This document shows positions 1-6,500 of a stretch of 10,939 nt of DNA, piece after piece. The stretch is from NCBI GenBank assembly GCA_030425785.1, contig JAUHYJ010000063.1, forward strand, positions 1 through 10,939, in the 5' to 3' direction. Position 1 is the stretch's first letter. Each line of letters starts with the position of its first letter. The notes under the pieces were generated by a model. It was not told where the DNA came from. It saw nothing but the letters and a program-made list of their open reading frames with translations, and searched no databases. The DNA is from Acidimicrobiia bacterium (GTDB taxonomy: Bacteria > Actinomycetota > Acidimicrobiia > Acidimicrobiales > Ilumatobacteraceae). The translations under genes and the position numbers were made by a program.

Positions 1-945
1 TGTGTCCGTCGCTGCCGCGACTCGGTGTGTCTGATTCGCTGCCTCCTCGGCGCCGACCCGGAGGCGAACGATCTGTTCATCGAACTCAACGACTGCATCG
101 TCGCGCGCTGCCCGACGAATGACCCGGCTTGCATCGAGGCCGAGTGCCGACGAGACCTGATCGGCTGCCAAGGGGGACGCGACGCCGTCACCGGCGACGC
201 CGACTGCGGCGCGACCTTCCGGTGCGCACAGGCGTGCCCCGTCGACGATCCGATCTGCGTCGACGACTGCTTCTTCGGCGCGACGGTGGAGTCGCAGCTC
301 GAGTTCGAGGCCGTCGAGGCGTGCGAGGACGCCGCGTGCGCCGAGCTCGAAGCGGGGAGCGCGGAGGCGATCCAGTGTCGCGACGATCAGTGCCGCGCGC
401 GCCTCCTCGCGTGCATGCCGGAGGAGTCGTGCGCGCTCGTGGGCGGCGCGTGCGCGGACGGCACGGCCTGTGTGCCCGCGGGATGGGCCGCGACCTACTG
501 TCTGCCGACCGTGGGCATCGCGATCGGCGGGCGCTGCGCGACGGGCTTCACGGTGTGTGTCGACGGCGCGCTGTGCGTGGAAGGGATGTGTCGCGAGGTC
601 TGCTCGGACGCGGCCGACTGCGACACGCAGTACGGCCCGTGCGTCGCCGCGAACGGGATGGGGCTGCCGTTCACGGTGGGGCTGTGCAGCGTCGACTGCC
701 CCGACTACGACCGCGACGGCGCGTGCGACGCCGATGACTGCGATCCGACGAACCCGGAGATCTCGCCGAGCGCGACGGAGGTCTGCGACACCCTCGGCCT
801 CGACGAGGACTGCGACGGCGAGCGCAACGAAGGCTGCTTCGTCGAGGAGACGCCGACGTTGCCCACGGTCGAGAGCGACGACGGCTGCGGCTGCGAGACT
901 TCGCGCCCCGAGCGCGGCGGGCTGTGGCTCTTCGCGGCGCTCGTC
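1..945 (+). other. Left half: Cys-rich surface protein with MopE-type motif and MYXO-CTERM-like tail (myxobacterial)
   Basis: This is the 3' part of a gene for an exported protein. Two related Cys-rich blocks are visible, at about 79-177 (pattern C-x4-C-P-x2-D-P-x-C-x4-C-x6-C) and about 304-417; similar repeats occur in many Sandaracinus-type surface proteins. Codons 703-840 carry an Asp-rich metal-binding-like motif (DYDRDG, then DADDCDP, ISPSATEVC, EDCDG, NEGC), the pattern of the MopE copper-binding/myxobacterial metal-binding family. A spacer follows, then GCGC at 883-894 and the hydrophobic stretch from codon 919. GCGC followed by a helix is the signature of the MYXO-CTERM sorting tail, which anchors proteins at the myxobacterial surface. 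The signal peptide lies outside the window. The function of the whole protein is unknown. Nothing else in the window looks myxobacterial. Confidence 0.8.
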
Positions 946-3276
946 ATCGTGCTCATCCTGACCGCCGCTGCCCACCTGCTGAACGGCGGGGTGATCTTCA
1001 CCTCGTCGATGCCGACGGTGCGGCCCGCCACCAAGGTGCACGTCGCCGTGCTGCTGTCGTTGCTCGCAGCCGTCAAGGCGCTCGACTACTGGGTCGCCCG
1101 CTACGAACTCACCAACGACACGCGGGGGTTCGTGCAGGGCGCGACGTACACGGTCGTGAAGGCCCAGTTACCGGCGCTGATGCTGCTCGTCCTGATCGCC
1201 CTGCTGACGTCGGTGCTGTTCCTCGCCACGACTCGCACCGACCGCTGGCGGCTGCCGATCGTGTCGTCGGGTCTGTGGCTGGTCGTCATGATCATCGGCG
1301 GGCTGATCTGGCCGGCCGTCGTCCAGTCGCTCATCGTCCAGCCGAACCAGGAGGAGCGCGAGGCCCCGTACATCGAACGCAACGTGCTCGCGACCCGGGC
1401 CGCGATGGGCATCGACGACGTCGTGACCGAGTCGGTCGAGTTCGGGCGGCTCACCGCCGACGAGGTCGAGGCCGACCTCGAACCGATCCGCAACGTCCGA
1501 CTCCTCAACCCGGCCCAGTTCCTGTCGCGCTTCCGGTTCGACCGCGGCGAGGTCGCCGGCCTCCAGATCGACGACCTCGACGTCGATCGCTACGACATCG
1601 ACGGCTCGACCGAGCAGGTGCTCATCACGGCGCGCGAGCTCGACCTGCGCAGCATCCCGAACAAGAGCTGGCAGGGTGAACACCTCGTCAGCACCCGCGG
1701 CTGCGGGTTGGTGATGGCCCCGGCGTCGCAGGTGACGACGAGCGACCGGCCCGACTACCGCGACGTCGAGCTCGATCGTCCCGAGCTCTACTTCAGCCCG
1801 GCGATCGGCGGCTATGCCATCGTCGGCACCGACGTCGTCGAGAGCCGCTGCGACGAACCCGGCGACTACGAGGGCGATGCCGGCATTCCCATCAACGGCT
1901 TGTTCCGCCGCGGGGTCGTGGCGCTCGCGTTCCTCGACTACAACGTGCTCGGGTCGGGCGCCATCGACGAGGACTCGCAGCTGCTGTGGGTGCGGTCGGT
2001 CACCGATCGCGTGGAGAAGCTCGCCCCGTTCCTCGACTACGACGGTGACCCGTACCCGGTCGCGGTCGAGGGCGGTGTGAAGTGGGTGGTCGACGCCTAC
2101 ACGTCGACCTCGCGGTACCCCTACGGGCAGCGCGTCGGCGACATCCAACGGACGAGCGAGTCGGCGCTCGACGGGTCGGACAACTACATCCGCAACAGCG
2201 TGAAGGCCGTGGTCGACGCCTACACGGGCGAGGTCACGTTCTACGTCGTCGACGACACCGATCCGATCATCCAGGCGTGGCAGTCGGCGTTCCCCGATCT
2301 GTTCACGTCGGGTGACGACATGCCGGCCGAGCTGCGCGAACACCTCCGCTACCCCGAGGATCTCTTCCGGGTCCAGACCGACATCTACTCGAAGTACCAG
2401 ATCGAGCCCGAGAACTTCTTCCAGCGTGTCGGCGCGTGGTCGGTGGCCCAGGCGCCGTCGGTCAACCGTCAGGACGCCGGCACGAGCGGTGGGTCGGCGA
2501 CGACCGACGTCGAGAGCGAGTTCGCCGCCGAGTCCAACACGGCACGCTTCGTCCCGTACTACACGATGTTCCGCAACGGTGTGACCGGTGACGAGGAGTT
2601 CGTCATGCTGCGCCCGTTCGTGCCGTTCTCGACCGACGACCAGCGCACCGAGCTGCAGGCCTACATGACCGCGTCGAGCGATCCCGAGACCTACGGCCAG
2701 CTCATCTCCTACGAGGTCGACCAGAACCCGCTCCCGGCCGGCCCGCTGCGCGTCGCCGACCAGGCCGAGTCCGACTCCGAGATCAGCCCCGAGCTCAGCC
2801 TGCAGGCCAACGAGGAGACCGGCACCCAGGTGCGCTTCGGTGACCTCCAGCCGGTACCCGTCGCCGACGGGCTCATGTACATCCGGCCCGTCTACGTCGT
2901 CGCCAGCTCGGTCACCGAGTACCGCTTCGTCATCGTGTCGCACAACAACCGGGCCGTGCTCGACCGCCGTCTCGACATCGCGCTCGCACGGCTGTTCCCC
3001 GGCTTCGACGGCGAGGTCGGCGAGCGTCTGGTCGATCCCGACGACGAGGACGCACCGCCGATCGACGACGGCGCCGACGGCGGCGACGATCTCCCGCCCG
3101 AGCCCGACAGCTCGTTCACCGGCGACGCCCGTGAGCTCGCGACCGAGGCCGAGCGCCTGTACGCCGAGGCGCAGGAGCGTCTCCGTGACGGCGACCTGGC
3201 CGGGTACCAGGAGCGCATCGACCAAGTGGGCGAACTGCTCGCCGACCTGGCCGAAGCGCTCGACAGTGGCGGCTAG
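1..3276 (+). CDS. Chimeric ORF: Cys-rich MYXO-CTERM-type protein joined in frame to a UPF0182 membrane protein; 5' partial
   Basis: One reading frame is open from the first base (eight codons precede the first GTG at 25) to TAG at 3274-3276. Its two halves do not belong together. Codons up to about 945 encode a Cys- and Asp-rich secreted protein ending in a GCGC motif plus hydrophobic stretch. From about 960 on, the protein is UPF0182, entered in the middle of its membrane domain. UPF0182 proteins normally begin with several membrane helices of their own and have no Cys-rich N-terminus. The MYXO-CTERM tail normally ends in an Arg cluster after its helix; here that cluster is missing because the UPF0182 sequence takes over inside the helix. 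I read this as a misjoined contig end. The two halves are described separately below. Confidence applies to the ORF being continuous in the sequence given, not to the protein existing in a cell. Confidence 0.85.
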   Translation, partial: CVRRCRDSVCLIRCLLGADPEANDLFIELNDCIVARCPTNDPACIEAECRRDLIGCQGGRDAVTGDADCGATFRCAQACPVDDPICVDDCFFGATVESQLEFEAVEACEDAACAELEAGSAEAIQCRDDQCRARLLACMPEESCALVGGACADGTACVPAGWAATYCLPTVGIAIGGRCATGFTVCVDGALCVEGMCREVCSDAADCDTQYGPCVAANGMGLPFTVGLCSVDCPDYDRDGACDADDCDPTNPEISPSATEVCDTLGLDEDCDGERNEGCFVEETPTLPTVESDDGCGCETSRPERGGLWLFAALVIVLILTAAAHLLNGGVIFTSSMPTVRPATKVHVAVLLSLLAAVKALDYWVARYELTNDTRGFVQGATYTVVKAQLPALMLLVLIALLTSVLFLATTRTDRWRLPIVSSGLWLVVMIIGGLIWPAVVQSLIVQPNQEEREAPYIERNVLATRAAMGIDDVVTESVEFGRLTADEVEADLEPIRNVRLLNPAQFLSRFRFDRGEVAGLQIDDLDVDRYDIDGSTEQVLITARELDLRSIPNKSWQGEHLVSTRGCGLVMAPASQVTTSDRPDYRDVELDRPELYFSPAIGGYAIVGTDVVESRCDEPGDYEGDAGIPINGLFRRGVVALAFLDYNVLGSGAIDEDSQLLWVRSVTDRVEKLAPFLDYDGDPYPVAVEGGVKWVVDAYTSTSRYPYGQRVGDIQRTSESALDGSDNYIRNSVKAVVDAYTGEVTFYVVDDTDPIIQAWQSAFPDLFTSGDDMPAELREHLRYPEDLFRVQTDIYSKYQIEPENFFQRVGAWSVAQAPSVNRQDAGTSGGSATTDVESEFAAESNTARFVPYYTMFRNGVTGDEEFVMLRPFVPFSTDDQRTELQAYMTASSDPETYGQLISYEVDQNPLPAGPLRVADQAESDSEISPELSLQANEETGTQVRFGDLQPVPVADGLMYIRPVYVVASSVTEYRFVIVSHNNRAVLDRRLDIALARLFPGFDGEVGERLVDPDDEDAPPIDDGADGGDDLPPEPDSSFTGDARELATEAERLYAEAQERLRDGDLAGYQERIDQVGELLADLAEALDSGG
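946..3276 (+). other. Right half: UPF0182 family integral membrane protein, N-terminal helices missing
   Basis: The UPF0182 family consists of large actinobacterial and cyanobacterial membrane proteins of unknown function with a helical N-terminal part and a large soluble domain. Recognisable pieces in order: the NGG and KVHVAVLL segments with a helix (about 980-1100), YTVVKAQLPAL followed by a helix (1147-1230), the helix RLPIVSSGLWLVVMIIGGL (1252-1310), the hallmark VQPNQEEREAPYIERNVLATR (1336-1398), APFLDYDGDPY, YPYGQ, YIRNSVKAVVDAYTGEV (2185-2234) and HLRYPEDLFRVQ (2341-2376). The end has an acidic Pro/Asp linker (3037-3114) and a helical tail with RDGDLAGYQERI, as is usual. Only about four helices remain, counting the hybrid one at the junction; roughly the first 200 residues of a normal member are absent. 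Family assignment is firm; the start shown is only the estimated breakpoint. Confidence 0.9.
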
Positions 3277-3321
3277 ACCGCGCGGCTCGAGTCCCGGGCT
3301 CGGCAGGCCGGCGAGGAACCG

Positions 3322-3861
3322 CTACGACCGGCGCAGGCGATCGGCCAGGTCGGCGAGGTCCTGCCGGAACGCGATCTGATATCGGGCCTGCTCGTTCGCC
3401 AGGCGGGTCTGGGCGTCGCGGAGCTCGTCGACGACCTCGTCGGTCGGCGGGACGTCGCCGCGGTCGCCGAGTCGGTCGACGTCGCCCGAGATCTCGTTGA
3501 TCTGGTTCGCCAGCTCGGTCGTGATCGTGGTGATGCGTCGGTCGATCGTGTCGAGCCGGGCCTGCAGCTCGTCGAGCCGGTCGCCGAGCCGCGCGACGTC
3601 GTCGGCCGTGGCGACGGCGGGTGCATCGGACGGCGGGGGTTCGATCGGGGCCTCGAGGCGCGTCACGATGCCGTCGAGCCGGTCGGCGAGCTGTGATTTC
3701 TCGGCGTCGCTGTCGTGGAGCCGTCGACGCATCTCGTCGACGTGGCCGGCGAGCTGGGTCTTTTCGGCATCGGCGTGTTCGAGGCGTTCGCCCATCGCGG
3801 CGATCTCGGACCGCAGACGCTGCACCTCGTCGGGCTCGACTCGCTTCTTGAACAGTCCCAT
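3322..3861 (-). CDS. Two-segment coiled-coil protein of unknown function
   Basis: A 179-residue protein starting at ATG 3859-3861 (MGLFKKRVEPDEV). A start 48 bases further out is possible, but the added peptide (MAACRGGVPVG...) is unlike the rest and overlaps the likely promoter. No signal peptide or membrane helix is seen. Residues about 11-70 form a charged coiled coil containing two consecutive 21-residue (three-heptad) copies, 27-47 and 48-68, sharing the core DAEK-[TS]-QLA. A Pro/Ala-rich linker (71-86) follows, then a second coiled coil (about 87-136, LGDRLDELQARLDTIDRRI) and a helical tail ending LADLADRLRRS. The gene converges on UPF0182 (45 bp between stops) and diverges from the repeat protein gene at 4046. 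It is probably a cytoplasmic structural or scaffold protein; I do not recognise a named family. The basic N-terminus could touch membrane or nucleic acid, which is speculation. Confidence 0.75.
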   Translation of the reverse strand: MGLFKKRVEPDEVQRLRSEIAAMGERLEHADAEKTQLAGHVDEMRRRLHDSDAEKSQLADRLDGIVTRLEAPIEPPPSDAPAVATADDVARLGDRLDELQARLDTIDRRITTITTELANQINEISGDVDRLGDRGDVPPTDEVVDELRDAQTRLANEQARYQIAFRQDLADLADRLRRS

Positions 3862-3870
3862 CGGACCGTC

Positions 3871-3876
3871 ACGGTA
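3871..3876 (-). promoter_or_regulatory. Candidate -10 hexamer (TACCGT) for the coiled-coil gene
   Basis: On the minus strand TACCGT (TANNNT type) ends nine bases before the ATG at 3861, with no Shine-Dalgarno sequence between, so a leaderless or nearly leaderless transcript is plausible. The hexamer touches an 11-bp inverted repeat (ACCGT-C-ACGGT, 3865-3875) that could be an operator. The assignment rests on geometry alone. Confidence 0.3.
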
Positions 3877-3913
3877 ACCGACCGGCACGCCACCCCGGCA
3901 GGCCGCCACCCTG

Positions 3914-3957
3914 TCACCGACCCCTCACCATCCCGTCACCATCCCGTCACCATCCCT
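3914..3957 (+). repeat. 11-bp tandem repeat (TCACCATCCCG) in a divergent intergenic region
   Basis: Two identical 11-bp units (3925-3935, 3936-3946) are followed by a third with one change at its last base (3947-3957) and preceded by a degenerate copy (TCACCGACCCC, 3914-3924). The array lies between two divergent genes, upstream of the promoter region of the gene at 4046. An 11-bp spacing is close to one helical turn, so same-face protein binding is possible; simple slippage expansion is the plain alternative. Confidence 0.7.
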
Positions 3958-3981
3958 GGCGACGCGTTCACGGCGCCGTGT

Positions 3982-3987
3982 TTGACG
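3982..3987 (+). promoter_or_regulatory. Candidate -35 element (TTGACG) for the repeat protein gene
   Basis: TTGACG matches the -35 consensus at five of six bases and lies 58 bp before the ATG at 4046. The matching -10 is unclear: TACGCA at 4003-4008 has a 15-bp spacer and lacks the final T. The promoter lies somewhere in this 184-bp divergent region; the exact element is tentative. Confidence 0.3.
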
Positions 3988-4033
3988 GAACCTACCGACG
4001 GGTACGCACCAGACAGCACCATTCGCGTCCACC

Positions 4034-4040
4034 GAGGAGA
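4034..4040 (+). promoter_or_regulatory. Ribosome binding site (GAGGAGA) for the repeat protein gene
   Basis: GAGGAGA lies five bases before ATG 4046 and fixes that start. It is the strongest Shine-Dalgarno sequence in the window; most other starts here have a weak one or none, which suggests this gene is well translated. Confidence 0.7.
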
Positions 4041-4045
4041 CCCCC

Positions 4046-4549
4046 ATGAACACCCCCGTCGTCCAACACGCCGTCGAGTTCAACCAGAAGTTGCTGTCGT
4101 CCGTCGCTTCGACGAGTCGCCGGCTGGCCCGGATCGCCGGCGATGGTGTCGGCAAGGCCTACCACGTCGCCCGCGACACCGGCGCCACGGTCGTCGGCCA
4201 GACCCGGTCGGCCACCCAGCGCACGATCGACGAGGTGACCGCCAACACCAAGCAGGTCGTCGGCCAGACCCGGTCGGCCACCCAGCGCACCGTCGACGAG
4301 GTGACCGCCAACACCAAGCAGGTCGTCGGCCAGACCCGTGCCCAGGGCAAGCGCGGCGCCGCGCAGGTCGACGACGTGGCCGATGCCACGGCGCGCCGTG
4401 CGGTCGACGCCGTCGACGGTTCGCCGTCGAGCGGCACTCCCTACGAGCAGTGGAGCAAGGCCGAGCTGTACGAGCGTGCCCAGGAGCTCGACATCGACGG
4501 CCGGTCCGGCATGACGAAGGACGAGCTCATCGCCGCCCTGCGCTCCTGA
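4046..4549 (+). CDS. Small repeat protein with 22-residue helical repeats and a C-terminal Rho_N/SAP-like motif
   Basis: A 167-residue soluble protein. The N-terminal third (HAVEFNQKLLSSVASTSRRLARI) is an amphipathic, phasin-like helix. Residues 49-70 and 71-92 are two nearly identical 22-residue units beginning VVGQTRSATQRT and ending NTKQ; a third copy breaks off after VVGQTR (93-98). Each unit divides into two 11-residue halves, the period of apolipoprotein-, LEA- and phasin-like amphipathic helices. A disordered Ala/Asp stretch follows, and then residues 133-166 (YEQWSKAELYERAQELDI, MTKDELIAALR) match the helix-extended-helix motif of the Rho_N/SAP group, often a nucleic-acid-binding element. 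A plausible role is a surface protein of storage granules or lipid droplets that can also touch DNA, or a stress/nucleoid protein. The name is inference; the repeats and C-terminal motif are visible. It is monocistronic, with its own RBS and terminator. Confidence 0.85.
   Translation: MNTPVVQHAVEFNQKLLSSVASTSRRLARIAGDGVGKAYHVARDTGATVVGQTRSATQRTIDEVTANTKQVVGQTRSATQRTVDEVTANTKQVVGQTRAQGKRGAAQVDDVADATARRAVDAVDGSPSSGTPYEQWSKAELYERAQELDIDGRSGMTKDELIAALRS
4190..4338 (+). repeat. In-frame 66-bp tandem repeat, two full copies and a 17-bp partial
   Basis: Copies 4190-4255 and 4256-4321 differ at two of 66 bases (ACG ATC against ACC GTC, giving Ile to Val). The third copy keeps only its first 17 bases (4322-4338). 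Such near-identity at DNA level points to recent duplication inside the coding region, and copy number may vary between strains. Confidence 0.9.
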
Positions 4550-4564
4550 CCGATCGACCAGTCT

Positions 4565-4599
4565 GCAGCAGCCCGCCGGTCCCGCCGGCGGGCTGCTGC
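4565..4599 (+). terminator. GC-rich hairpin terminator, 15-bp perfect stem, no T-tract
   Basis: GCAGCAGCCCGCCGG (4565-4579) is exactly complementary to 4585-4599, with a five-base loop TCCCG. It starts 16 bp after the stop codon of the repeat protein gene and ends before the hydrolase gene. No run of T follows, as is common for terminators of high-GC actinobacteria. It should end the transcript from 4046. Confidence 0.85.
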
Positions 4600-4624
4600 G
4601 CGTCCTGTCCCGGGGCGGTGCCCG

Positions 4625-4630
4625 TAGCCT
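4625..4630 (+). promoter_or_regulatory. Candidate -10 hexamer (TAGCCT) for the hydrolase gene, leaderless start
   Basis: TAGCCT (TANNNT) ends seven bases before the ATG at 4638, the distance expected when transcription begins at the start codon. No Shine-Dalgarno sequence is present and a strong hairpin precedes it, so the gene needs its own promoter here. The same TAGCCTG word precedes the GT2 gene at 7676. Confidence 0.5.
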
Positions 4631-4637
4631 GTCGGGC

Positions 4638-5534
4638 ATGACGGCGGTCCAGGCGAACGGCATCACGATCGAGTACGAGGAGCTGGGCGAGGGCGACCCG
4701 CTCCTGCTCGTGATGGGCCTCGGCGGGCAGCTCGTCGACTGGCCCGAGGGCCTCCTCGAACAGTTGGTCGGGCACGGGTTCCGGATCATCCGGTTCGACA
4801 ACCGCGACAGCGGGCTGTCGACCGAGTTCACCGGCGAGCCTCCGACCACCGCGCAGATCGCCCGGTCGGTCGTGCTCCGCCGCCTGATGGACGCCGAGTA
4901 CCGATTGCGTGACATGGCCGACGACGCAGCCGGCCTGCTCGACGCCCTCGGCATCGACGGCGCCCACGTGATGGGGGTCTCGATGGGCGGCATGATCGCC
5001 CAGGAGCTCGCGATCCACCACCCGCACCGCGTTCGCTCGCTGACGTCGATCATGTCAACGACCGGTGACCGCAGCGTCGGGCGCGCCTCGGCGGCGATCA
5101 TTCGCAACGTCGTCCGCCGTCCGACCCCGACGCGCGAGACCGCCGTCGAGCTGAGCATCGATTCCTTCCGCGACTTCTGCGGCCCGACGTTCGACGCCGA
5201 CGAGTTCCGGGCGCTGGCGGAGCGAGCCGTCGCCCGCAGCTGGCGCCCTGCCGGCACCGCACGCCAGACGGCGGCGATCTTCGCGAGCCCGGACCGCACC
5301 CCGGCGCTCCGGCAGCTCGACGTGCCGACCCTCGTCGTGCACGGCATGGTCGACCCGCTCGTGAAGCCGTCCGGCGGGATCGCCACGGCCCGCGCCGTAC
5401 CCGGTTCGCGCCTGTTGATGTTCAACGACATGGGCCACGACCTGCCGCGCACCCGCTGGGCCGAGCTGGCCGAGGCGATCCGCCGCAACGCCGATCGCGC
5501 CGCGGCCGACGAGCGTCAGCGCGCTTCGGTCTGA
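4638..5534 (+). CDS. Alpha/beta-fold hydrolase
   Basis: A 298-residue cytoplasmic enzyme of usual length for the family; no signal peptide. The fold's landmarks are in order: LLLVMGLGGQ (22-31, oxyanion loop), FDNRDSGLST (53-62), the nucleophile elbow GVSMG with Ser115, the acid Asp239 in VVHGMVDPLV, and the base His267 in MGHDLP. The catalytic triad is therefore complete. The FDNRDSG-L-S pattern is typical of the subgroup holding aclacinomycin methylesterase-like enzymes and many uncharacterised actinobacterial esterases; the substrate cannot be told from sequence. Residues 150-215 form the variable cap. The start at 4638 follows a TAGCCT hexamer and avoids the terminator hairpin. Its 3' end overlaps that of the LysR gene on the other strand by 19 bp. 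Confidence 0.9.
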   Translation: MTAVQANGITIEYEELGEGDPLLLVMGLGGQLVDWPEGLLEQLVGHGFRIIRFDNRDSGLSTEFTGEPPTTAQIARSVVLRRLMDAEYRLRDMADDAAGLLDALGIDGAHVMGVSMGGMIAQELAIHHPHRVRSLTSIMSTTGDRSVGRASAAIIRNVVRRPTPTRETAVELSIDSFRDFCGPTFDADEFRALAERAVARSWRPAGTARQTAAIFASPDRTPALRQLDVPTLVVHGMVDPLVKPSGGIATARAVPGSRLLMFNDMGHDLPRTRWAELAEAIRRNADRAAADERQRASV

Positions 5535-6430
5535 GCAGCGATCTCGGCGTCGAGCCACTCGCGCAGCGCCGCGACCTCGGCCGACGGTTCGCCGTCGGGC
5601 CAGGTGAGGTAGTAGCTCCGGTGTGAGCGCACCTCCGGGCCGACGACGACGAGTGCGTCGCCTTCGAGGAGGTCGTCGATGAGCGAGCGCCAGCCGAGGG
5701 CGATGCCGCGCCCCGCCAGGGCCTGCTGGAGCACCATCGGGTAGTTGTGGAACAGGACGCGGCCGGGCTGGCGGCGCAGGGTGATGCCGAAGTGATCGAG
5801 CCAGTCGGCCCAGGTCATCCACGGGTGGTCGCCGTCGTCCATGTGCACGAACGGGGCGCGGTACACGTCGGCGGCGGAGCTGGCCGCGGTGAGGCCCCAC
5901 TCGGACGCGAAGCTCGGTGATGCCACGGGGACGACCGACTCGGCGAACAGCACGTGGCAGCGCTGACCGGGGAACTCACCGGTGCCGACGCGGATCGCGG
6001 CGTCGAATCCTCCGCCGGCGATCTCGTCATCGCGGTCGAACAGCCACCACCGCAGCTCGCGGTCGCCGATCGTGGCGGTGAGACCGTCGACGCGCGGCAC
6101 CAGCCACTGCTGGGCGACGCCCGGGTGCGCGGCGAGCACGAACGTGCCGGCGTGGTCGGCGAGCTCGCCGAGTCCGGCCTCGATCACGTCGAAGCCGGCA
6201 GTCACGTGATCGAGCAGTCGGCGGCCGAGCTCGGACGGGGCACTGCGGTTGGCCGTGCGCACGAAGAGCTCGGCGCCGAGGGCGCGTTCGAGCGTACGGA
6301 TCTGGCGCGTGACGGCCGGCTGCGTCATGCCGAGCTCGGCGGCCGCGGCCGAGAAGCTGCCGAGGCGCGCCGCAGCCTCGAACACGGCCAGGCGGTGGAG
6401 ACGGCCGACGCGGGCCACCACCTCACGCAC
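5516..6430 (-). CDS. LysR-type transcriptional regulator
   Basis: A 304-residue DNA-binding regulator of standard LysR length. The N-terminal winged helix-turn-helix is clear: RLHRLAVFEAAARLGSFSAA followed by AELGMTQPAVTRQIRTLERAL, about residues 10-52, then the linker helix with LFVRT. The rest is the effector-binding domain, including FHNYPMVLQQALAGRGIALGW (about 241-261), a form seen in GcvA-like and amine-responsive LysR proteins. The start is a GTG at 6430, supported by GGAG on the minus strand (6438-6441) seven bases before it. The gene diverges from the dioxygenase gene with 99 bp between them, the classic arrangement for a LysR regulator and its target. I infer that it controls the dioxygenase operon and senses its substrate or product; the ligand is unknown. 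Confidence 0.9.
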   Translation of the reverse strand: MREVVARVGRLHRLAVFEAAARLGSFSAAAAELGMTQPAVTRQIRTLERALGAELFVRTANRSAPSELGRRLLDHVTAGFDVIEAGLGELADHAGTFVLAAHPGVAQQWLVPRVDGLTATIGDRELRWWLFDRDDEIAGGGFDAAIRVGTGEFPGQRCHVLFAESVVPVASPSFASEWGLTAASSAADVYRAPFVHMDDGDHPWMTWADWLDHFGITLRRQPGRVLFHNYPMVLQQALAGRGIALGWRSLIDDLLEGDALVVVGPEVRSHRSYYLTWPDGEPSAEVAALREWLDAEIAAQTEAR

Positions 6431-6443
6431 GGGCCGGCTCCGT

Positions 6444-6459
6444 CATGCGGCTGAGCATG
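6444..6459. promoter_or_regulatory. Inverted repeat (CATGC-N6-GCATG), candidate LysR binding site
   Basis: A perfect 5-bp inverted repeat with a 6-bp spacer in the LysR/dioxygenase divergent region, just upstream of the LysR Shine-Dalgarno. LysR sites are partial dyads of the T-N11-A type; here the inner T and A are ten bases apart, so it is an imperfect match. Its place suits autoregulation plus control of the divergent gene. Confidence 0.4.
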
Positions 6460-6500
6460 TCGTGAGATTATGCCGACTCGTACCGTTTCCAGGGTGTTCG

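Noticed and set aside
883..960. GCGC plus helix as a genuine sorting tail of a complete protein
   Set aside because: No stop codon and no Arg cluster follow; the frame continues into UPF0182, so the tail is interrupted.
1168..3225. 685-codon open frame on the minus strand inside the UPF0182 region
   Set aside because: Val/Arg/Asp-rich, low-complexity product with no recognisable motif; it is the antisense shadow of a strongly GC3-biased gene whose + strand product matches UPF0182 over its whole length.
3277..3321. Possible bidirectional terminator between UPF0182 and the coiled-coil gene
   Set aside because: Only a 4-bp stem (CGAG...CTCG around TCCCGGG) can be formed by eye; too weak to call.
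3925..3957. CRISPR-like array
   Set aside because: The 11-bp units are directly adjacent with no spacers; this is a simple tandem repeat.
3992..5488. 498-codon minus-strand frame across the repeat gene and the hydrolase
   Set aside because: It is antisense to two well-supported + genes and through a terminator hairpin; Arg/Ser-rich product without a family signature.
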